Translations under genes and position numbers: made by a program
Shown: piece by piece, positions 16,827 to 26,400 of the stretch
How positions within the stretch are numbered: position 1 is the first letter of the stretch
Layout of the letters: each line of letters starts with the position of its first letter
Notes under the pieces: generated by a model
Seen by the model: only the letters and a program-made list of their open reading frames with translations
Told to the model about the DNA's origin: nothing
The model's database searches: none
Assembly (NCBI GenBank): GCA_046349855.1
Contig: JAXMBM010000008.1
Span: forward strand, 1-64,000
Source of the DNA: CAIXSC01 sp046349855
GTDB taxonomy: Bacteria > Planctomycetota > Planctomycetia > Pirellulales > Pirellulaceae
Direction of reading: 5' to 3'
Length of the DNA: 64,000 bases

Positions 16827-18380
16827 TCAGACCACCGGAAACTGCCGGGTGTAGAAGTGGTCGCCCGTGAGCCGTTCGTAGAGCAGCGTCGAGAAATGGA
16901 TATTGGGTGCGAAGCCGGGCATGCCGCTGGTGGTCCCCACAAAGAAGAAGTTGGGGAACGGACTGCGGAAGTTGAAGTGGCGGGCGTTCTGGTGGCGAGG
17001 ATCGAGCGGCATGCCGTAGCAGTTTCCCCGGGGTGCCGTCACGTACCGCTCGTTGGTCAACGGGCTGCCGATCACCTGAGTCTCGATGTGCCGCGATAAC
17101 CCGGGCACGAAATCGCGTTCCAGAATCCGCAGCATCCGCCGCGCGTATTCCTCCTTCGCGGCCTGGTAGTCGGTTTCGCTCCGGTCCCGCAGTGCCCGGA
17201 AGTACTCATAGCGACACGGTGCCACGAGGACCAGCTGCTGGCACCCGGGCGGCGCCAGCTTGGGATCGGACATCCGCAACGTCGGCGCGTCGCAGAAGAA
17301 GTACGGTTCGTCGGGGATGGAGTCGGCGAACTGCCGTTCGTAGACGGCGTTCAGATCGGTCGACGGATGCCAGAACAGGTTTTCTTCGCCCCAGCCGTAG
17401 TCGCGCAGATCGATGTCCCGCAGGCCAAGGTAAACGCTCAACGCACTCGTGCTGTACTCGTAGGTCGCTCGGCGGACGAAACGCGGTGGCAAGTGTTCGC
17501 GCCCCAGCAGATCCAGACTCAACTGCGGATCACCGTCGAAAATCACGTTCCTCGCAGTGATCGTTTCTCCGCCGGCCGTGACGACTCCCGTAACCTCTCC
17601 GCCCGCATGCACGATCCGCGTCACTTCCGTCGACAAAGCCACTCGGCAGCCCGGCCGACGTCGCACCGCATCGACCAGCGCGTGAATGACCTGCCGAAAG
17701 CTGCCCGCCGGCACATAGGCTCCCGCATCGTAGCTGGCCACTCCCGACGCATGCACGATGAGCGACAGCTGGCGCGGAGGCAGGAAGAAGATGGCACTTT
17801 GCCCGGCCAGGATGAGCTGCAATGGTTGCGGAAATCCCAGTTGGTCGAACAGATCCTGCAGCGTCCAGTCGTGGTAACGGATCAGAGGTGCCAGCCGCAC
17901 CGGGTGCGTCAGCAAGGTCCGCCAGGAATAGCCCAGCGGCAGCTGGTAGGCTGCTCGATGCAGGCTGGCGAGGAGGTCAAAGTAACGTCTCAGTCCTTCC
18001 GTGTGCTCCGGAAACAATGGGGCCAGTCGTTCCTGTTCCCGCGCGAACCCGCTGCCAATCGTGTAATCGATTCCCGGAGCGACCACGCGATCAAATCCGA
18101 GCGGATTGAGTCGCCGGAACGGGAGCTGATCGGCCAGCCCCAGGTGGGCCAGGACCCGCTCGACCCGCTCTCCAGGCCCGCAGTCCCACACATAATGGAG
18201 TTCGGCGCAGAAGAGGAACCGTCCGGCGCCAAACGTCTGGGCATACCCGCCGGGAAGATAATGGCGTTCACACAGGAAAACTCGTCGGCCCGCCTGCGCC
18301 AGGAGCGCCGCGATGGCCAGCCCGCCGATCCCCGAGCCGATCACAACGTCGTCGTACGCCGGAGTCTCTTGGCGAGTCAT
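16827..18380 (-). CDS. FAD-dependent oxidoreductase, CrtI/retinol-saturase-like
   Basis: 517 residues from the ATG at 18378-18380, with GGGAG upstream. The dinucleotide-binding fold is at the N-terminus (VVIGSGIGGLAIAALLAQAG, then ERHYLPGGYAQTF). The C-terminal FAD segment NFFFVGTTSGMPGFAPNIH matches the phytoene-desaturase/all-trans-retinol 13,14-reductase superfamily. Middle sequences such as YDAGAYVPAGSFRQVIHALV fit the same family. The likely role is reduction, saturation or isomerisation of a polyene or other lipid; no carotenoid genes are nearby to decide. It lies 23 bases downstream of an esterase gene and is probably the last gene of a three-gene operon with prolyl oligopeptidase. Confidence 0.85.
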   Translation of the reverse strand: MTRQETPAYDDVVIGSGIGGLAIAALLAQAGRRVFLCERHYLPGGYAQTFGAGRFLFCAELHYVWDCGPGERVERVLAHLGLADQLPFRRLNPLGFDRVVAPGIDYTIGSGFAREQERLAPLFPEHTEGLRRYFDLLASLHRAAYQLPLGYSWRTLLTHPVRLAPLIRYHDWTLQDLFDQLGFPQPLQLILAGQSAIFFLPPRQLSLIVHASGVASYDAGAYVPAGSFRQVIHALVDAVRRRPGCRVALSTEVTRIVHAGGEVTGVVTAGGETITARNVIFDGDPQLSLDLLGREHLPPRFVRRATYEYSTSALSVYLGLRDIDLRDYGWGEENLFWHPSTDLNAVYERQFADSIPDEPYFFCDAPTLRMSDPKLAPPGCQQLVLVAPCRYEYFRALRDRSETDYQAAKEEYARRMLRILERDFVPGLSRHIETQVIGSPLTNERYVTAPRGNCYGMPLDPRHQNARHFNFRSPFPNFFFVGTTSGMPGFAPNIHFSTLLYERLTGDHFYTRQFPVV

Positions 18381-18403
18381 CCGTGCGACTCCCTGCGTGC
18401 CAT

Positions 18404-19333
18404 TCAGCGCCAACCGCCCGCAGCCAGCCACTCCGCCGCTCGATCGGGCCAGGCCGCCACGCCGGAACCGGTCAGGCGCAACCCGTAGCCGTGGCCACCC
18501 GTGGGGTAAACGTGCATCTCGCCACGGACCTTGGCCTGCTGGAGCGCCAGATAATAGAAGAGACTCGATTCGACCTTGACCGAGTCGTCCTGGGTCTGGA
18601 CGAGGAACGCTGGCGGTGTGGTCCCGTCAACCGTGACTTCGGGCGCCAGCCTCTCCGCACCGTCGACCGTCACCGTGAGGTAGGCAGGGTAGATCAGCAA
18701 AGTGAAATCGGGCCGGCAGCTGACTTGGTCGGCCGCGTCGAGCGGTGCGTACTCGCGGCGGGCATGGCGAGTGCTGGCCAGGGCCGCGACATGCCCGCCG
18801 GCGGAAAAGCCGAGGATGCCGATCCGGTCTCCCTTCCCTCCCCATTCGGCCGCCCGGTGACGCAGCAGACCGAGAGCGCGTTGAGCGTCTTCCAGGGGGG
18901 CCGCATGGCGCGGACGGTCACGCCGCAGGGGGACACGGTATTTCAGCAGGACGCCGGTGATTCCCAGGGAATGGAGCCAGGCGATGGCCTCGGTACCTTC
19001 CTTGTCGACCACCACATAGTTGTAGCCCCCGCCGGGGCAGACCAGCACGGTGGTTCCCTGGTCGTTCTGCGGCGGAGCTCGGTAGATCGACAGCGTGGGC
19101 TGAGAGATGTTGGTAATGCGCGTCGCCTTGCGTTCCTCCTGCCGCACCACCTCCTTCTCCGGCCCCAGGTCGGCCGTTTCGCCCGGAGCACGCTCGGGCC
19201 ACAGGCGCACCACGATCGGATCCGGGAGCGGCTCGGCGCCCGTGAGCTCCACCGACGGACCGGTTGCGCAGACCAGCGTGCCGAGCCAGGCGGAGGCGAC
19301 CACCCAGCGAGTCCACCGAGTCGCGGAGATCAT
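18404..19333 (-). CDS. Exported alpha/beta-hydrolase (esterase)
   Basis: 309 residues from the ATG at 19331-19333, overlapping the prolyl oligopeptidase stop by four bases. A signal peptide is visible (WVVASAWLGTLVCATG, cleavage probably near residue 32). The oxyanion part is VLVCPGGGYNYVVVDKEGTE, the nucleophile elbow GILGFSAGGHVAAL, the acid FLVQTQDDSVKVES and the His YPTGGHGYGL: a complete catalytic triad. The layout resembles the BD-FAE/acetyl-xylan-esterase-like hydrolases common in planctomycetes, so deacetylation of polysaccharide side chains is a reasonable guess. Substrate is not established. Confidence 0.88.
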   Translation of the reverse strand: MISATRWTRWVVASAWLGTLVCATGPSVELTGAEPLPDPIVVRLWPERAPGETADLGPEKEVVRQEERKATRITNISQPTLSIYRAPPQNDQGTTVLVCPGGGYNYVVVDKEGTEAIAWLHSLGITGVLLKYRVPLRRDRPRHAAPLEDAQRALGLLRHRAAEWGGKGDRIGILGFSAGGHVAALASTRHARREYAPLDAADQVSCRPDFTLLIYPAYLTVTVDGAERLAPEVTVDGTTPPAFLVQTQDDSVKVESSLFYYLALQQAKVRGEMHVYPTGGHGYGLRLTGSGVAAWPDRAAEWLAAGGWR

Positions 19334-21426
19334 GGTTGCGGTTCTCCCAGTTGTTGCCAGAGAAACGTATACGCCAGGGCCCACATGTAGGCCGTCTGAG
19401 GATTGTCGGCCGCTCCGCCATGTCCCCCTTCGATGTTCTCGTAGTAGGCGACCCGGTGGCCGAATTCGCGGAGCCGGGCGACCATCTTCCGCGCGTGGCC
19501 GGGATGCACGCGATCGTCGCGCGTCGAGGTCGTGACCAGCACGGGTGGATACGAGCCGTGGCGACGCACATTGTGGTACGGCGAGAACGTCCGCAGGAAT
19601 TCCCATTCCGCGGGTTTGTCCGGGTCACCGTACTCGGCCACCCAACTCGCTCCCGCCAGCAGCTTGTGGTACCGCTGCATGTCGAGCAGCGGGACCTGGC
19701 AGACGATGGCGCCGAACCGTTCCGGGTACAGCGTGAGCATGTTCCCCATGAGCAGTCCCCCATTGCTGCCACCCATGGCGCCGAGTCGCCTGGGGGAGGT
19801 CACCTTGCGGCGCACCAGATCGTCGGCGACCGCCACGAAGTCCTCGTACGCCCGGTGCCGGTTGGCTTTGAGCGCTGCCTGATGCCAGCGCGGTCCGAAC
19901 TCGCCGCCGCCGCGGATGTTGGCCACGACATACACTCCGCCGCGTTCCAGCCAGCCCGAGCCCACCAGGGGCTGATATCCGGGTACCAGCGGAATCTCGA
20001 AACCACCGTAGCCGTAGAGCAGCGTAGGATGCTCGCCATTCAGCTCCAGTTCCTGGCGGGAGACTTCGAAGTAGGGGACCTGCGTCCCATCCCGGGAGAC
20101 AGCTTCTCGCTGATGCACGACCAGTCCCTGGGCGGAAAAGAACGCGGGGTTGGCCTTGAGTGGCTCGGCGGTGTCCCGACCGATCTGGCCATATTCCAGC
20201 GTCGTCGGCGTGAGGTAGTCGGAGACCGTGAGAAAATAATCGTCCGACTCGTCCGGATCGACGGCCGAGACACCGACCGAACTGAACTCGGGAGTGCCCG
20301 GCAGCGGCACGCGCTGCCACGCGTCACCTTTTCGCGTTACCACGTAGATGCGATCGCGGACGTTATCCAGTTCGTTGACCAGAAAGTGATTTCGCGTGGG
20401 GATCACCCCCACCAGGGAACGCCGCTCCGCCGGCTCGAATAGCAGGTCGAACTGACGATCCCCGGCCAGGAAGCGGTCAAAGTGGATAATCAGTTGCGCA
20501 CCCGCCGGGTAGACTCGGCCCGCCACATGCCAGTCGCTGCGCAGTTCGATCAGCAGCCATTCGCGATGGACTTGAGCGTTGGCGTCGTCGGGCTTATCGA
20601 TCCGGATCAGCTCCGAGCCGCGGCGGAGATACAGTTCGCTGGTCCAGAAGGTGATCGACCGGCTGACGAAGTCTCGTTCGAAGCCGACGGTCAGATCGCG
20701 GCGAGCGGCGACGCTGACATCCGACGCCTGCCCCTCGAACACCCGTTGAGCCTCGGACAGTGGAGTGCCGCGGCGCCACTCCTTGACGATTCGCGGGTAA
20801 CCGGAATCGGTGAGTGACCCGGGGCCGAAATCGCTGGCCACGAAGAGACTGTCGGGCCCTCGCCAGGCCACGCGACTCTTGGCCTCCGGCAGCTGAAAGC
20901 CACCCTCGACGAACCGCTTTTGTTGCGGGTCGAACTCGCGAATCACCGTGGCGTCGGCGCCGCCGCGCGACAGGGAGAGCAGGACGCGATCGTGGGTAGG
21001 TTCGAGGAACTGGGCCCCTTTCCAGACCCAGTTTTCCTGTTCGGCCGCCGCCAGTTCGTCGAGATCGAGCACGATTTCCCACGCGGGGGATGGGCGGCGG
21101 TATTCGTCGAGCGAGGTGCGGCGCCACAGGCCCCGTTTGTTGCGAGCATCGCGCCAGAAGTTATAGAAGTGCGGTCCGTGCTTACTGATCGGCGGAATGC
21201 GAGCGGTGGAGTTGAGGATATCGAGGAACCGCTCGCGGAGCGGTTCGAAATCGGGCCGTGCCGTGAGGGGGCTGGTACTTTCGCGATTGCGCTCCTGGAC
21301 CCATTCCAGGGCCCGTGGATCTGCGACTTCCTCGAGCCAACGGTGCGGATCGGTGTCATGATCTGCACCCCATGCGGCGGCGGCGGCCAGCATGCAGATT
21401 CCTCCTGTGATTCCCAGACGGCCCAT
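19330..21426 (-). CDS. Prolyl oligopeptidase family serine peptidase (S9), exported
   Basis: 698 residues from the ATG at 21424-21426, preceded by GGGAG; the N-terminus GRLGITGGICMLAAAAAWGA is a signal peptide. The mature protein starts DPHRWLEEVADPRALEWVQ, the classical N-terminus of prolyl oligopeptidases, then a seven-bladed propeller region. The C-terminal hydrolase domain has TLLYGYGGFEIPLVPGYQP, the nucleophile MGGSNGGLLMG (Ser554), the acid region TSTRDDRVHPGHARKM and the His in ENIEGGHGG. All three catalytic residues are present. It cleaves after Pro in short peptides in related enzymes. Periplasmic location follows from the signal. First gene of an operon with an esterase and a CrtI-like enzyme. 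Confidence 0.93.
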   Translation of the reverse strand: MGRLGITGGICMLAAAAAWGADHDTDPHRWLEEVADPRALEWVQERNRESTSPLTARPDFEPLRERFLDILNSTARIPPISKHGPHFYNFWRDARNKRGLWRRTSLDEYRRPSPAWEIVLDLDELAAAEQENWVWKGAQFLEPTHDRVLLSLSRGGADATVIREFDPQQKRFVEGGFQLPEAKSRVAWRGPDSLFVASDFGPGSLTDSGYPRIVKEWRRGTPLSEAQRVFEGQASDVSVAARRDLTVGFERDFVSRSITFWTSELYLRRGSELIRIDKPDDANAQVHREWLLIELRSDWHVAGRVYPAGAQLIIHFDRFLAGDRQFDLLFEPAERRSLVGVIPTRNHFLVNELDNVRDRIYVVTRKGDAWQRVPLPGTPEFSSVGVSAVDPDESDDYFLTVSDYLTPTTLEYGQIGRDTAEPLKANPAFFSAQGLVVHQREAVSRDGTQVPYFEVSRQELELNGEHPTLLYGYGGFEIPLVPGYQPLVGSGWLERGGVYVVANIRGGGEFGPRWHQAALKANRHRAYEDFVAVADDLVRRKVTSPRRLGAMGGSNGGLLMGNMLTLYPERFGAIVCQVPLLDMQRYHKLLAGASWVAEYGDPDKPAEWEFLRTFSPYHNVRRHGSYPPVLVTTSTRDDRVHPGHARKMVARLREFGHRVAYYENIEGGHGGAADNPQTAYMWALAYTFLWQQLGEPQP

Positions 21427-21563
21427 TTTTCCAGCTCCCGACCCCGAGTTTCGGTACCTGCGGGCCAATGATATCAGAGCAGCTCAAGTTTGAGGTTAAC
21501 GAGCACCGATGACGGCTAGGGAAGTTTTGCGGGTTGTATCGATTATTGCGCACAAGGTGAGCG

Positions 21564-23348
21564 ATGCGGTTCCGGGGAATATGCCGGCGAGTCTGGCTGA
21601 TCGCGTTGCTGGTGAGCGCGGGCTGTTCGGCGGCCCAGAAAGCTCCACCTGCTCCCGCTACGGCCGCTCCACCAACCTCTGCGCAGGCGGGCAACACGAC
21701 GATCGTGGCCATCGCCCCACCTGCTCAGGCCTGCTGCAAGAAGCAGACGTTGCCTGAATTCCTGGGTTTCAAGGGGTTCTTTCAGAAGCTGGGGGGGGCC
21801 GGGGCACACCTGTTCTCCCGGCTGCTGCGGGCGACCGACCTGACGGGGCGGTTCCCGGCACTCCAGCCGCAACCACCTCTGCTTCCGTTGGCCGATCCGG
21901 CCAACCTGTCGCCGGACGCTCCACCCGTCGTTCAAGCGGCCGCGGAGGCAAAACAGGAAGAGGACAAAGCGGCGCAGAAGGTCATGGCGCTTCGTTACCT
22001 GGGGACCCTGGGTTGCGGCGGCTGCTATGACAAGATCGAGGACGCGCTGCTGGAAGCACTGGCCGACTGCACCGAGGGTGTGCGGTACGAAGCGGCTCTG
22101 GCACTGAAAGGAAATTCGTCGTCCGGTCGCGGGCGTTGCATTTACTGCAGCTCCGGATCGTGTTGCAGCGAGAAGATCCGCAAGAAGCTGCACGAGGTGG
22201 CCGAGAAGACGGACGCCAAGGGTGAGTTTCTGGAGACGTCGGAACGGGTCCGGCGAGTGGCTCGGTTGGCGCTGGACGCCTGTGGTGGCGCACCCGCCAG
22301 CACGGCGCCGGACGTGCCGACCGAAGGTCCTTCGGGGAACCAGCCGACTCCGGCATCCCCCGCGGGCAGTGCGTCCGTGGCACGAGCCGGCGGAGTCGAT
22401 AAATCGGCGGACTGGATCGCCGACATCGCTCTGATCGCTTTCCATCAGACATCCCAGGACAGCCGCGATCCGGAAGTGATTCTCGCGCAGGTGAATGGCC
22501 AGCCGATCTACGACCACGAGGTCTCACCGCTGGTCGAGGCGCGGATGGCGCAGCTGTCGGCCGACGGAGTGCCACTCGATCCGGCCCGCACGCGTGATCT
22601 GCTGGCACGGGAACTCCAGCGGGCGATCGACATCAAGCTGTTGATGCAGGCGGCGCAGCGCGATTTGACCACTCAGGTTGCGGCCACGGGGGGCGGCGCC
22701 GACGCGCTCGCCGCCCTCGATCTGGTCCAGGTCGAGAAGTGGCTGGCGGAACAGATCGACGTGTCGGATCACGTGTCGATCCTGGAACTCACCCAGGAAT
22801 TCGCGGCGCAGAAGCAGCGGTTCGGTACGCCGCCCCGGGTGCGCTGGGAACGGATTACGGCGGACGTGCGGCAGTTCAAGTCGCGGGACGAAGCCTATGC
22901 GGCTCTGGTGGCCGTGCGGGCTCGAGCGGCCGGCCAGCCGGCGGTGGCTGGTCCGAACGACCGGCAGCTGCTGCAAACCGAAACGTATTCCTGGACGACG
23001 CCGTCCGAGGTCTCTTCACCCGCCATATCGCGCACGCTGTTCCGCCTTCCGGTCGGAAAACTCAGCCCGATCCTGGAGGAACGCGAGCAGCTGCACGTGA
23101 TCCGCGTGCTCGAACATCAGCCGGGCGGCTCCCAGCCGTTCCAGGAAGTTGTGGACCTGCTGCGGCAGGACGTGCTAAAACGGCGGCAGGCGGAAGCGGA
23201 ACAGCAGTTCCTGGCGAACCTCCGCTCGGGGGCCCAGATCTGGACGGTGCTCGACGCCGCTCCCGGATCCGGATCGCCGGGACACGACGTGCAGCGGGCG
23301 GACGTGCAGCAGGCGGAAGCGCAGCGGGCGGAAGTGGTGGAACCCTGA
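21564..23348 (+). CDS. HEAT-like Cys-rich lipoprotein fused to a SurA/parvulin-like isomerase
   Basis: 594 residues. The lipobox LIALLVSAGC makes this a lipoprotein (Cys21). Residues about 60-260 hold a segment I know from planctomycetes: LPEFLGFKGFFQKLG, then ALRYLGTLGCGGCYDKIEDA, VRYEAALALKG and a cysteine cluster (CIYCSSGSCCSEK), all in a HEAT-like helical pattern. From about residue 310 come ILAQVNGQPIYDHEVSPLVE and a SurA-like N-terminal helical domain. The end (SRTLFRLPVGKLSPILEERE, HVIRVLEHQPGG) looks like a parvulin isomerase fold. The likely role is folding of exported proteins. AAGGTGAG precedes the start. The giant VWA gene follows by 105 bases. Confidence 0.75.
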   Translation: MRFRGICRRVWLIALLVSAGCSAAQKAPPAPATAAPPTSAQAGNTTIVAIAPPAQACCKKQTLPEFLGFKGFFQKLGGAGAHLFSRLLRATDLTGRFPALQPQPPLLPLADPANLSPDAPPVVQAAAEAKQEEDKAAQKVMALRYLGTLGCGGCYDKIEDALLEALADCTEGVRYEAALALKGNSSSGRGRCIYCSSGSCCSEKIRKKLHEVAEKTDAKGEFLETSERVRRVARLALDACGGAPASTAPDVPTEGPSGNQPTPASPAGSASVARAGGVDKSADWIADIALIAFHQTSQDSRDPEVILAQVNGQPIYDHEVSPLVEARMAQLSADGVPLDPARTRDLLARELQRAIDIKLLMQAAQRDLTTQVAATGGGADALAALDLVQVEKWLAEQIDVSDHVSILELTQEFAAQKQRFGTPPRVRWERITADVRQFKSRDEAYAALVAVRARAAGQPAVAGPNDRQLLQTETYSWTTPSEVSSPAISRTLFRLPVGKLSPILEEREQLHVIRVLEHQPGGSQPFQEVVDLLRQDVLKRRQAEAEQQFLANLRSGAQIWTVLDAAPGSGSPGHDVQRADVQQAEAQRAEVVEP

Positions 23349-23453
23349 GCCACCGCGAGTGCCAGCTGGCAGCGGGTGACCCCGCGGAGACGCGGTGCGG
23401 TGGCACGGCTGCCGTCCGTACAGTTCGAATGAATTCCCCTTCGGGAAAGCGAT

Positions 23454-26400
23454 ATGGCAGTGGACCAATTGGCGTCGCGAGAGACCAACGGGGAGGCACG
23501 CCGTCACTGGGCTGGCCAGTCCGCCGAGACCGTGGCCGCGCCGCGCCGTCAGTGGGAAGGAGGGGCGGCCCCCGGGATCGATCGCTATTTCCGGGCCTCG
23601 CGCCGCCGCTGGCGGATCCGCGTGGGGGGGCTGCTCTTGCTCACCCTGCTACTGACCCTCGCCTACCTCGCTCTGCTGCTGCACTTTCCCCAACGCACTC
23701 CGTTTGTTCTGGCAGCGGCGTACGACTATGCCTGGCCGGTGGCTCCCAATGCCTGGACGAGCGAGGACGCCACGGAGTTCCGTCGGCTGGACGGCCAGAT
23801 CGTGGAGCTGCTCGACACGTCCCTCGCCTGGAAATCCCGCCAGCATATCCTGTCCGAGTGGGAACGGACGCTGAAGAAGATTGCCGCCCGGCGCTCGGAA
23901 ACCAACTCGGCCGTGTTCTACCTCAGTCTGCACGGCGTCGTGACGGAAGACGGAGTCCCCTATCTGTTGCCGCCGCGGGCCTCGCCGCTCGAACGCGAAC
24001 AATGGGTGGCGGTGAAGGAACTCCTCACGCGGCTCGACGAAATCCTGCCGCGCGACCTGCACAAACTGGTCGTGTTCGACAGCACGCGCCAACTCGACAA
24101 CTGGCACGCCGGCGTGGTGCAGAATACGTTCGCTTTGCGACTCGAGGAGCTTGTGGCTCAGCTCCAGCTTCCCAACCTCGCGGTGCTCAACGCCACGTCT
24201 GCGGGCGAGGTTGCGTGGTCGTCAGCCGACCTGCGCGGCTCGCTCTTCGGGCGGTTGGTGTTGCTGGGACTGGCGGGGGCCGCGGATCGGTCCGCGGTTG
24301 TCGAGGCCGGGGAGCGTGACGAGGCTCTGGGAGCCGAAGGGCGCCGCGGAGGTAATGGGGACGGGCGCGTCAGCGTGCGGGAACTGCAGCGCTACGTGGT
24401 GCGGGAAGCGCGACGCTGGTCTCGCGGTCAGCGAAACGCGACTCAGACCCCGCTGTTGCTGCCCGCCGCGGCCGGTGATTTCACCATCACGTGGATTCTG
24501 CATCCGCGCGTGCTGCGCAAGCTGGAACAGGAACTTGCCGCCGCCTCGCGACCCGCGGACAGTGTGACCAACGAAGAACTTGGTTCCCTCTGGTCGTCGT
24601 GCGAGGCCCTGCGCGAACTCGACCTGCCGCGAGTCGAACCGATCCGCTGGCATCAACTCGAACACCAGCTCCTGTGGCTCGAACAACTGGCCACCAGCGG
24701 CTCGGCCTATCGCGAACAGGCACGCACGACACACCGCGAGCTCCAGGAGCAGCTCGAAAAGGCGGTGCAGCGTGCCGCCACCGTGCGCGCTCGCCCCACA
24801 CTCGCCGGCCAACTGGCGGTCCTCTCCGACGATCCACCCGGCTGGCCGCGCACGCTGTCACTTGCGTCCCTCCCGCTCAACGAACAGCTCGGCATTCTCG
24901 AACCGGCGCGGGCGGCCGTGATCGAGGCGGAGTTGCAGGGGACGGCTCCCAGTGAGTCGACGGACGCGCTGGCGGACGATCCGGCGCTGCGCGACCGCGT
25001 CGGGCGGTTCAACGAAGTGCACTTTCAGCGGCTGACGCAGCAATACCACGCCAGCTCGCTGTGGTCGGACGCTCAGTTGCCGCGCGCGTTCCTCGCCGTC
25101 CGCGGGCGACTGGAAGAGCGGGTCGCCCGCGCCGATCCACGAGCCCTGCCTTACCTCCGTCCGTGGCTGGTCGCCGCCGATCGGGCACGGCGCGGCGCGG
25201 AAGATCGACTCTGGGCCGGAGAAGCGGCGGCGGGAGTCGATCCTGTCGAAGAACTCCAGCAGGCCTTTGAGAAGCTGGCCGAGGGGGACGATTCACCGAT
25301 CCAAGTGGTCGACCGGGCATGGGCGGTGCGCGACCGGGCGCTGGCTGAGATTCCCTACTGGGCGATCTGGCTCGCCAGCGCTTCCCCCTCCGGAGACGAT
25401 CCCCTGGGCGAGAGGCTCCCTTCGCTCGTTCATACCGCCGAGCAACTCGGTGCCGCGCTCGAGGAGCCGCCGGTCGAAAATGGTCAGACGCTGGTGGAGG
25501 TCAATCAGCTCTCTCGCCAGTTGGCCGCTGCGCTCGACGCGCTGCGGGACGAGTTCCTGGTGAATTGCGCGGCACTGACCCAGGCCACTCAGCCCTCCGC
25601 GGCCGATCTGCGGAGCATGGAAGAGGCCCTGTCGATCCCGCTTCTCCCGGCCCGGCAGCGCGCCGACCTGCGCATCGCCGCGGCGCGAGTGGCCCGCGAA
25701 CTGCACGAGCGCGAGTTGCAGCCTGCGACCACCACCGGCAAGACATCGCCGACTTCCGCCGCCGCGCCTCGTCCGTCGCCGACGGAAGGCGGCCAGGAAT
25801 CGTCGGAGGAATCGTCGGACGCCCGTGCCGATCGAGTGGTTGGTCAGGCCGCGGACGATCAAGGTTCGAACAAGGCCCAGGAACAGTTGTCGCGCTGGCA
25901 GGTGCATCCGGTGCTGACCATCCTGTGGACGCCTGGTGAACTGCGAGAACTGCGTCGCGAGTTCACGGAACGTCCGATGGTGACGGCCGACGACCTGGCC
26001 GAGCGGTACGAGCGGACCGGATTCCACGTGCGGTCGTGGCTGCGAGAGGTGGCCGCCGCTTCGCGCGGCCGCGTCACTCCCGCGGCCACCACGGGAGACG
26101 GCGAAGCTGCGACCGACCCGAGCCTCCGTTTGCGCTCGGGCGAACGCAATGCTCGACTGGCCGCCGCCATCTGGCTGCCGGTCGCTTCCGAGGACGCGGT
26201 CCGCCGTCGCCGCCAGCATGACCTGCAGCAGGTGTTGCTGTGGTATGCCGAACGGGCGCTCGAGGATGCCTATGGTTCGGGGCCGCGCGACCCGCTGGTG
26301 CCTATTCCGCCGCCGCCCTACTTTGAACGTACAACTCAGGAGTACCTGCAGGCTGTCGCCCTGGTGGCGCCCCTGAGTGCCGAAGCGGCGACCACCAGCC

